A stretch of 64,000 nucleotides of DNA from Juglans regia (taxonomy: Eukaryota > Streptophyta > Magnoliopsida > Fagales > Juglandaceae). Positions 55,541-64,000 of the stretch are shown one piece after another. The DNA lies in assembly GCF_001411555.2 (NCBI RefSeq), contig NC_049907.1, forward strand, positions 2,922,243 to 2,986,242. The letters are read 5' to 3'. Numbering within the stretch: position 1 is the stretch's first letter; every line of letters begins with the position of its first letter. Position numbers and translations under genes: made by a program. The notes beneath the pieces are model-generated. The model did not search any database. It was not told the origin of the DNA and saw only the letters and a list, made by a program, of their open reading frames with translations.

Positions 55541-56360
55541 CATGCGGCGAGCTGGGACTTCGTGTTACCACAAGCTGAGTTTGCTTTCAATAACTCTGTT
55601 AATCGCTCTACTGGTTGCACACCATTTGCAGTGGTATATGGTTTTCACCCTAACACTACACTGGACCTCTACTCTCTAACTTTGCCTTCTAGACCCAGTG
55701 AAGCAGCGTTGGATTTCTCTAGTTACATGAAGGATATCTATGACGAAGTCAAGCGGCGTCTGACTCTCAGCACGGAAGCATATTCTACCTTTGCGAATAC
55801 CAGGCGGAAGCTTCGACAGACAATTTTAGGTTGGCGACATGGTTCTTATACGATTAAAACCTGAACGTTTTCCTCCTGGAAGCTTCAACAAGCTACATGC
55901 TCGTCGGGCATGACCGTTTAAGGTGATTAAGAAGTTGGGTCCTAACGCCTACGTCATTGAATTACCTGCTGACTACGGAATCAGTAATGTTTTCAACATT
56001 GAAGACCTCACTCAATTTCATGATTCAGAGGAACCAGTGCCAGCAGCCTCGAATCTATTTAACCAACAAGATGAAGTTATTCGTGTTCTAGAGCATATAG
56101 CCCCAAGAGATGAAATTGCATCGATACTCGATCACCAGTTTATTACTATGCGGCGTGGAGGTTATTACAAATTTTTAGTACGATGGAAAAATCGTCCCCA
56201 GTCTGATTTCGTTTGGCTACAAGTTTTGGAACTCAATCGACTTCACCCAGATTTATTTGCTGCCTATGTTCTTCAAAACTTGCCAGAGTCAAGTTCTTCT
56301 GAGTGGTCGGCAATTGATGCAAATAGAGAGCACGGGTCCCAAGCGAAAACTACTCCTTAA
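55541..56360 (+). pseudogene. Gypsy integrase C terminus and chromodomain
   Basis: Resumes with the end of integrase (LPQAEFAFNNSVNRSTGCTP, FAVVYGFHPNTTLDL), then a linker and, after frame breaks, VIKKLGPNAYVIELPADYGI and a chromodomain-like DHQFITMRRGGYYKFLVRWK...FVWLQVLELNRLHPDL. This puts the element among chromoviruses. The reading frame runs into the right repeat. Confidence 0.82.
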
Positions 56361-56659
56361 ATCGTGGGAGATGAGGACGTATTCAGTTACTAGAATCTTT
56401 ATCCATTCTTATCTTTTTATTTCAAACTTTTGTTGCTAAGTTGATTAATTCTTTCTTAATTTATTTCCGTAAGACTCGATTGCTTTATTGGAAATCCCTT
56501 CCTAGTTTATTTCCTGATCTATAGCACATGTAATCCTTTAAATATGGAAACTTAGAAAAAGAAAGGCAGTTGCCGAATTTTCTTAGATGATTTTCAAATT
56601 TGAGAATGAAGATATTTTATTAACAGAGAGACTGTTTGAATTTTTTTTCTCCTCTAGGA

Positions 56660-57345
56660 CGTCAACGCGAGGTTGGCTCTTGAGGCTTGCACCACTTGTA
56701 TATACAAGTATACTCCATACATTGATGGTTGTCGGGGGAATTCGGGAAGTTGTGGCGAGGGTGGGGTCATACGAGATTCTACTGGTAGTTTGATAGTTAC
56801 TTTCTCAGAATCCTATGATTTTGGAACCAATAATGAATCTGAGCTAAGAGCCTTGTCTACCGGCGTGGGAATGTGTAAAGCATTGGGTTTCCGTAACGTT
56901 GAGATAGAAAGTGACTCTGCAGTGGTGGTCAATTGGGTGATGAGAAGCAGTTGCACAGTATGGTATTTGTGGGATTTTTGGGAGGCTTTACAGGAGTCGC
57001 TCACAGGTATTAATTTTAAAGTTTCGCATCAATCAGGCAGTGGATTTTCTAGCAAGAGAAGGGGAAAGTGGCATCAATATCAGCTACTTAGGAAATTCTT
57101 CTCTTCCACTCAAGCTGAAGGGAGTGATTCAATTGGATAAGATCGGGCTACCGTATGTTAGGCGTTAATGTTTTAGATTGGAGGATAATGGTTTTATGGT
57201 TTTGGTGGGTTTTTGTGGTTTTTTGGTTTGTTATTTGGGAAGGGTTTGTTTTGTAAGTATTTTTGTTTTGGAAGTGCAGGGTATTCCTATTCCATAAGTG
57301 AGGGTTTTTTTAATAAAACTGGGTAGAGGTCACTCTTGGACATGT
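56660..57345 (+). mobile_element. 5'-truncated LINE tail with RNase H
   Basis: Encodes an RNase H domain (YIDGCRGNSGSCGEGGVIRD, NNESELRALSTGVGMCKAL, VEIESDSAVVVNWVM), ends near 57140, and is followed by a 3' UTR with a TTTTTAATAAAACTGGG end. It starts close after the right repeat of the gypsy element. Confidence 0.75.
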
Positions 57346-57489
57346 GATCTCGATTTTTTTTTTTCTTTTTTTAAAAAAAGTATACTCCATACATATATAT
57401 ATATATATACCCATTTTTGTGATATAAAATTAATTAACAAGCTATGAATACGATAATAATGTCATGAGTTTTGATCAGCTTAGTCAAGG

Positions 57490-57651
57490 TCTTGTTTGCA
57501 TTCAAAACTCATATCAACTTATCTTAACTCATCTCATCTCATCATTACAATTTTATCAAATTTTCACACAAAATATAATAAATAATTCAATTTTTATTCT
57601 ACTATTCACAAATAATCTCAACCCATTTTAACTCATCTTTGAGTCCAAACC
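57490..57651. mobile_element. MITE of the CATCTCATCTCA family
   Basis: AACTCATCTCATCTCATCAT, then ATTACAATTTTATCAAATTT and CAAAATATAATAAATAATTC, with inverted ends CTTGTTTGCATTCAAAAC and CTTTGAGTCCAAAC. Confidence 0.65.
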
Positions 57652-57706
57652 ACTCCCCACGTATGCCTTTGAAATATTGATATGCCTTTCCCACTTTAAT
57701 ATATAA

Positions 57707-57739
57707 CTAGTAAGGGCAACGTGCGCTGCACGTTTGCCC
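57707..57739 (-). mobile_element. Helitron 3' terminus
   Basis: On the minus strand a hairpin (GGGCAAACGTGC, loop, GCACGTTGCCC at 57739-57714; 11-12 bp stem with one bulge) is followed three bases later by CTAG and then a host T. Terminal hairpin plus CTRR-T is the diagnostic Helitron 3' end. An (AT)n run lies just inside it. Confidence 0.7.
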
Positions 57740-57751
57740 AGTTGATAAATG

Positions 57752-57788
<37 letters not shown>

Positions 57789-58060
57789 AAATAGTAAATG
57801 AGAAGGTGAAAAAAAAAACTTAAACAAAAATTGAACAAAATATACAAAGTGAAGAAAGAAGTATAGACTTTACATATAATTTAGTGTCTTAATTATTTAA
57901 GTATATAACAGTGAGAAGTTTAAGAAGAAAAGATTTTGAGTGCTTATTAGGTAGTTTGATTTATAGGATGAGCGGAAAGTACGATAAGTTTATTCTAACG
58001 TAGTTGTCCATGTTGATTCATTTCTACCCACTGAAAGTACATAATCAATTCATTTTTCTG

Positions 58061-58470
58061 AAACTGTAATTGCAATATTTGCTAAATATAGTAGGTGCTC
58101 CTGTAATAATGAAAAAATATAAAGACATAATGCATTAAACATTCTACCTCGTCTGTGTGTTCAAAGAGATCAACAGTTGTACGATTCAATATTTCTTTTG
58201 CTATCAGTCTGAAAACAACAACTGCTACACATCCAGTATCTTCATCTACTTCTATATAGACTCGACAAATAAAATTAATGAGAATATTAGTAATTGCATA
58301 ATTTTAACAATTATTATGTTATATTTAACATGTTAGGAATGATCATTTAAAAAAATGAGATAAAATGATTTATCGTGGCTATGAGATGCCCATGTTTTTG
58401 CAATTATAGCACACAAATTTTTCGTTGTAGTCATATCCGATAGCTTTATTACAATTTGCACGGGATATAT
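58061..58470 (-). pseudogene. RPA-like (RPA1) exons, probably Helitron cargo
   Basis: Three minus-strand blocks. At about 58470-58388: SRANCNKAIGYDYNEKFVCYNC, a C-x2-C...C-x2-C zinc finger as in the RPA1 C-terminal domain. At 58280-58148: NFICRVYIEVDEDTGCVAVV, then RLIAKEILNRTTVDLFEHTD, an OB-fold strand pattern ending at a GT donor. Then EHLLYLANIAITVSEK with a stop, after a CAG acceptor at about 58107. Plant Helitrons often carry RPA-like genes, and the 3' end lies about 350 bp downstream on the same strand. Short and incomplete, so a remnant. Confidence 0.65.
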
Positions 58471-58479
58471 AGTGGAACT

Positions 58480-61257
58480 TCAAAGTAAATGAGATGTTGC
58501 CGATCTGGGCTGTGGAAGGCTTCTGGTGTCCCTACAAATTGATTGTGTGCATCGGTGGCTTACTGTGTATCTTAAATTTCAGACGCAGGTGGTCTTGTGA
58601 GTTCTCACTTTTATATCAAAACTCCATTCTCTCCTGAATCATGCGTACTTTATTTATTTATTTACCTACACAAGTAAATTTATCAATTATCACTATCATA
58701 CTCCCTGCTAAAAAAAAATTATCACTATCACTCAAAAATCAGATAATTCAATAAAAAAATGAATTGTTGTTGATTTTTTGTCCCTCCCTCTCTCTTCAAT
58801 GTTTGCGTGCTACAAAATTAGAAATAAAATTTCATTATTTCATGGACTTTAATCTAATATTTTAATATGTCTAATTTATTTTAGGGTATTTATTGTATTA
58901 TTTGGTATATTTTTCATTTCTTGCAATAAATAATTGCTTAAAGTAGGTGGGATTGTGCCGTAGAAATGATAGCTCTTGAGAAATAAGACAACCACATAGA
59001 AAATGTTTTTAAAAATAAATTTATAAATTTATATAATAAGTTAAATTTATTATTTAAAAATAAAAATATATATTTATAAATCATTTAGAAATACTTGCCC
59101 TCAGCTTGTTAGGATGTTATTTAAGTTAATTATTTTGTCACTTGGTGAGGTTTGTACTTCTATTGTATGAAATTATTAATCATCAAATACAATTACAAGA
59201 TATCTATATTACATTTTTCTTTTATTTTCTCTTTTAAAAAATGTAAAATTACAATAGTTTCTAGTATACGTTGAAATGAATTAAGTGCAAGAAATAATTA
59301 ATGTGGGCATGCATCGATTACGTTAAATTAAAAACAAAGTCAAGAATATAAGATTTGGAGTAGATATTTAAAATAAAATAAAAAATAAAAAACGAAGTTG
59401 ATTCCAAAAGCTTTAAATCTTAGACTCGACATTTCGATAAAATGGGGAACAAAAAAATGAACCCAATAAAGTAATGGATGGGTGTAGTTTAGCACTACTT
59501 TATATTATAATTTTTTAAAAATAAAAATAGATTCATTTAAATGTAACTTTATATATATATATATATATTTGATTCTTATTTTGCATTTTGTTATAGAAAG
59601 TATTTATCATTATAAGTATTTTAAATTAATTTTTCTTTTATTGTTAATTTTTCATTAAAAAAATATAATATTTAAATAATACAAAAAAATCTAATATATA
59701 ATATATTGTAACAATTAATATATAAAATAGAAAAATAATATATTTAAAAAAAATCCATTAAAGATCGATGTCAATTTGATTATTTTATTTGTAAACAGAT
59801 GGAAGGCATCCATCCTGTTCAAAGTAAATAAAGTAGGTTGTGAGCATTGGGAGAAGAGAAATTAAAGTTGAGAGAAAATATCTCTTTGCTTTTCGTGGAC
59901 AAAATGTATATTCACAACAAAATAATAATCATATGATATATTTTTTATTTATTCTCTTATCCTTTTGAATTGAGTAATGTTAGGAAATTGTAGTCTTAAC
60001 CATTGTTATACCGAGGATTTATTATTGGTCTGCAAATTATTAAAGCAGATCAAGATATAATTAAATACAAAATTGCTTTCTTTATTTATCTTTATTTGAT
60101 CCATTTTATTGAAAAGTTGGTAAATTAAAAAAAAAAAAACCAACACTCCGAAATTCACTCCAAAATTAAAGAAATGTTTTTGTGAATCATTGTACTTTAA
60201 AATAATCATATGAAATCGGTTTTTTTTAATATAAAATCATTGTACTTTAAAATAATTATTAACAAAACCTTTAAACTTCCAAAATCATTAACTATTTACT
60301 ACTAAATATGTAATTTGACAAGATTTTACAGTTCAAAATATAAAAAATGACAGTTTTGATAACTTATAAGACAGATTGAATATTAAATGATAACACGGAT
60401 ATTTATTATTTCCATTTAAAATGAAAAATAATAATAATGTTTGGTGGACAACTGGCCGTCTCCACAAGGATAGGTGATAATAAGACAACATGCTTATTAG
60501 AATCAATATTTAAATAAATAGTTTTAATTAAATTATATATAAATAAAATTGAACCGTCGTATTATTCGTATTCGTAATTAAATTAAATGCAATCTTAGAC
60601 TTATACATTTTAAATATTGTACGTAACATTATGTTGTAGAAATACTTTAACTATAAAATGATTATATAAAAATAAATTCTTAGAAATTATGCACATAAAA
60701 CCACATCAATATATTCGTTTAATTTTATGTAATTTGTGTATAACACTTGCAATGCAAAAATTCAACTACGAGTTGGACAGGGACTTAACAATTATCCAAA
60801 ATCTAATTTAGATGGAAGAGATCAAATTATAGTGTATGAAAGATGGGTCAAGACTCAATCGTTAGCAGAAAGAGATTCGGTAGGTGCACAGGCATTTCAT
60901 CAAATAATATTAATCTGCAGCCTTAATGATCACCTCATATTTTTCTGTCACTATTATTGATTCTATTGATCTCTACATTTTGCACGCAGTCATAATTTTA
61001 CCCATAATTCAAATCCAAACTGAAAAAATCTGAAGTTTCTTGCAGTACGCGCGTCTAACTCTATGAGCGAAGCCCCTTCTTCTTCTTCATGGAAATTATG
61101 GAATACTAGGATCTTTTTTATTTAACTTGAAATAGATACTATCTATTTAGTGTAAAATATTATATATTTCTTATCATTCTATTTTTAAAAATAATCGAAG
61201 ATATAACATGATAAAATTTTAAATAAAAATTATTCTTTTATATATATCAATACTACC
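58480..61257. other. AT-rich intergenic DNA
   Basis: Very AT-rich with many A/T runs and an (AT)n tract at about 59553. No convincing gene. The 5' end of the Helitron could lie here but I could not find it. An open frame at 60736-60960 shows no family signature. Confidence 0.5.
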
Positions 61258-63398
61258 TTTTTTTTTTTTTTTTTTAAAGAAAGAGACGGTACCTAAGTTC
61301 ATTGATTACCTTTATTTGTGATGGAAGAAAACCGTCATTACAAAACCCGACACCTGGGGGTTATAAATGTAAAAAAAAAAACCCAAACCCAGGCGTTAAA
61401 AAAACTAAACATCTTTAAACCTCAATACAATCAGTTCGAACACAAACAAACAATTGAAACCGAAAGTGCAGCAAAATTTTAAAAAGGCTAAAAACGAATA
61501 CATGGTAAACCCAGTTTGTCGAGTTGAATAATACCCTTCAATAGACGTGGTAGATCCCGATCATCTTCATAACAAATATTATGCCCATTTTCGCCTTGAT
61601 GGGCCAGAAAATCTGCAGCTTGATTACCTTGACGAAATTGATGTAAAACTAAAACATTAAGTTCCTCAAGATCTTTTAGCATATCCTCCCAAAAATCCCA
61701 TAAATATCAAACAATACACTTACCACTGCAAAGCCAATCCACGACCAACTTGGAATCACTCTCAACAATAACGTTTACAAAGTTTAACTTTTTACAAAAA
61801 GCAATAACTTTTCTAACAGCCCTAATTTCATATTCATTATTGGTACCAAGCCCAAAATAAGCGAAAAAGTCCCCTTAACTCTCTCCATCTCATCCCAAAT
61901 CACACTACCTCCACCACTACTTCCCGGATTACCACAATAACTAGCATCATAGTTTAATTTAAACCACCCCACAGGTGGTTTCTGCCAAGCCACCAGTTTA
62001 TGACGCCTAATAGAAACTGGCGCAATCTTAAGGTCAAGAGACGAAAGAAATGCTCCTCAGCCAAAGACAAAGTCCCTGTCTTTTTTATATCTCCCGCTAG
62101 CCTATGTAACCAGAACTTAACTGAAAACCAAACACTGAGCACTTTGAGGTTATCCCTCCATCCTAGCCTTACACCTGTCATACTAAAGTTTCCAAGTAAT
62201 CAAACATGGCACCAAATCAATCCCTTTAATAAACGATTTTTTAGCACAAGCAAACCAAGATGAAACATGAGCCCACCAAGTGAAAGTCTGTATGCAAGAA
62301 ATGCCGAAAGCTACACTAGCAAACTCCCAAACTTGTCTGGCCAGATCCCCAAAACAAAGCACAGGGTCTAAAGTTTCACAATGTTTTCTCTTGCAACAAT
62401 CACAACAAGATGCTAAAGAAATCCTCCTGTGTTGCACTCGGTCATCAACGACAGGTCATCAACGACAAGGCATTTAAATCTTGATTTCCAAGTACAAATA
62501 GATATCTTATTAGGAATACTATTGTGCCATATCCAATCCATCCAAGGATTGACTCACCCTTAACCTAAATGATCTCCCAAGCACTAGAAGAAGAGAAAAT
62601 ACCGTCAGTATTAGGCTTCCAAATAAAAATATTCTTCCCCCCTTACCAGCCACAATATTGGAAGCAATGTGAGTTGCCATGTTCTCCCCAACCAAATCAA
62701 CCAACATGTCAAAATCTCACTTATTATTCAGCCAACAATGCTGAATTTTAAGATCTTGATTATGGACCCATATTCGAGAGAGGCCTTGAATCTAACCAGC
62801 GATCATACCAGAAAGAGGAATTTCCTCCTCGTACCAACACTTTAGCATTCTAACAAACCTCAAGTAAAACAGAAATCATAGCCCTCTAGAAATTAGATCC
62901 CTCCGGACTAGTAGTAAACACATGTTTCTGCTTAATATACTTAGCACGAAAAAATGACGTCCATAAATTATCCACCGATAGGAGGCGCCAAACCATTTTC
63001 ATATGAAGCGCACGTTGGACCTCTATTAAATGTCTAATGCTCAGACCTCCCTCAGTAGTGGGTTTGCAAATCTTACTCCAAACTCTCCATTTAGATCTAG
63101 GCAAACCATTAACAATACCCCAAAAGAAATTCGATAATATGAAATTAATTTTGTGAATAGTAACGAGCATGACATTCATCATAGCAAGAATATGGATAGC
63201 CATAGAGGATAACACATGACACAATAATATAAGACGCCCCTTTGCGAAAGTAATTTGAACTTCCAACCAGCAACCTTCTTCCGAATTTTTTCCACAAGAG
63301 ATTCAAGAATTCTAGTCGTAATTCTACTAGAAACCAAAGGCACCCCCAAAAAGCAACCTTCTAGCGCTTTTTGATAAAATGTGATATCTTTACATACC
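61258..63398 (-). mobile_element. 5'-truncated L1-type LINE
   Basis: The T-run at 61258-61276 is the A-tail of a minus-strand element. Reading upstream: an RNase H region in pieces (VGWFKLNYDASYCGNPGSSG at about 61960; LHQFRQGNQAADFLAHQGEN at about 61640), a zinc-finger-type region, and the thumb of reverse transcriptase (GCFLGVPLVSSRITTRILES, KINFILSNFFWG, KICKPTTEGGLSIRHL). It breaks off near 63398 within reverse transcriptase. Frames are interrupted by several stops. No clear target duplication. Confidence 0.8.
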
Positions 63399-63819
63399 AA
63401 AAGAGAAAATATAATAAATGTATTGGGTGTTATGCCTCTAGGATACTTTAAATTTAGGAACATTTGGGTGTCATCTTGAATGAGTGGAGTAGAAGCTAAG
63501 CTGTATGTAACATGAATACTCATTATTTGTTATTGTTTCATCTGATTCATCTTTTTTGGAAGGCAGAAACTAGTCATTTTTTTAAAATTGTCGGAGAGAA
63601 CCAAAATTGATTTATATTCTTGCAATATACTCATATTTGTATCAGAACCTCCAAATTCATAATTATATTTTAATTCATCATTGCCATATATGTTGTTTGT
63701 ATCAAATTATTCTCTTGCTATTGTGAGTTAACCTGGTTATGTCAGGTCCACATGCTTTCTGTAAATGTTTGAAAGAATGATTTCTCATGACATTGGTTCT
63801 GGCTGCAATGTGTGCGTAG
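63399..63819. other. Sequence between the LINE and the B3 fragment
   Basis: AT-rich, no coding signature. It probably belongs to an intron or 5' part of the B3 gene that begins to show at 63820. Confidence 0.4.
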
Positions 63820-64000
63820 ATCAGTGGTGAATGCATATAACGTTAAGCTGAAGCAAGAAGTGGTAATTCGCGGTCCAAATGAAGAGAAGTGCCCTGTGAA
63901 AATTGTTGAAAGGTCGAATGGTCGAATCATGATTGCTAATGGGTGGTCTTATTTCGTAGAGAAGAATGATGTACAACCTAAAGACCAATGTGTGTTTGAT
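63820..64000 (+). CDS. Partial B3-domain gene running off the window
   Basis: After an acceptor GCGTAG, the frame from 63821 reads QEVVIRGPNEEKCPVKIVER, then NGRIMIANGWSYFVEKNDVQ and PKDQCVFD at the edge. The G-W-x-x-F-V...D-V...D-x-C-V-F pattern is the second half of a B3 domain (compare GWKEFVQDNNLDVGDVCSFE in the third gene). It is diverged from the three genes upstream. The exon start is a guess; neither gene end is visible. Confidence 0.7.

Larger units (their letters stand above)
52534..56612 (+). mobile_element. Internally deleted Ty3/gypsy chromodomain retrotransposon
   Basis: Direct repeats of about 297 bp (52534-52830 and 56315-56612, both starting TGATGCAAATAGAGAGCACG) flank gag, protease, reverse transcriptase, part of integrase and a C-terminal chromodomain-like segment. 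RNase H and the integrase catalytic core are missing. Target duplication and primer site were not found, and the repeats do not end in CA, so their role as true LTRs is probable but unproven. Several stops make it defective. Confidence 0.8.

Noticed and set aside
51827..63420. A 22-base string starting CCAAAAGAGAAAATATA at 51827 and 63399
   Set aside because: A-rich low-complexity sequence; flanks do not match, so I cannot show common origin.
1..64000. CRISPR arrays, operons, ribosome-binding sites
   Set aside because: The window is plant nuclear DNA; repeats seen are tandem, inverted or dispersed transposon types without spacer structure.

Overview
This is nuclear DNA of a dicot plant. Genes are split by GT-AG introns, intergenic DNA is AT-rich, and retrotransposons, MITEs and a Helitron remnant are plentiful. 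The gene families (CYP82-like P450, PLATZ, REM-type B3, plant prolyl-oligopeptidase-like protein) are plant-specific or plant-typical. One MITE family present in five copies reminds me of repeats in Fagales trees such as walnut or pecan; that taxonomic guess is weak.

Layout. At 1392-6576 (minus) lies an 11-exon prolyl-oligopeptidase-like gene of 784 codons that keeps the nucleophile-serine motif but has lost the expected Asp and His. One of its introns holds a mitochondrial tRNA-Gly fragment, a SINE and a 65-bp LINE tail. From 6702 to 35221 there are two tandem copies of a segment that was originally about 6 kb. Each copy carries a three-B3-domain gene of the REM/VRN1 type. Copy 1 (9957-12599) is frameshifted. 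Copy 2 (32014-34839) is open, but its segment has grown to about 22 kb through an LTR retroelement (14456-23219), a full-length LINE (25409-31522) and smaller insertions, each with an empty site in copy 1. A third B3 gene (36079-40754) follows, with four B3 domains; an almost identical internal duplication of about 1.08 kb created the extra domain. Another B3 gene begins to appear at the right edge (63820-64000), so the B3 cluster probably continues.

Between 40.7 and 64 kb are a MULE-type MITE, a PLATZ zinc-binding gene (43034-43935, minus), a P450 gene fragment, an Alba/RGG processed pseudogene broken by a MITE, an intact two-exon CYP82-like P450 (49140-51092, plus), an internally deleted chromodomain Ty3/gypsy element (52534-56612), a LINE tail, a Helitron 3' end with RPA-like exon remnants (57707-58470, minus), and a 5'-truncated LINE (61258-63398, minus).

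How it fits together: the main story is a REM-B3 array evolving by segmental duplication, probable gene conversion and internal domain duplication while transposons accumulate between the copies. The peptidase-like, PLATZ and P450 genes look like ordinary single-copy neighbours. Exon boundaries were set by hand from splice motifs and reading phase; no transcript evidence was available.
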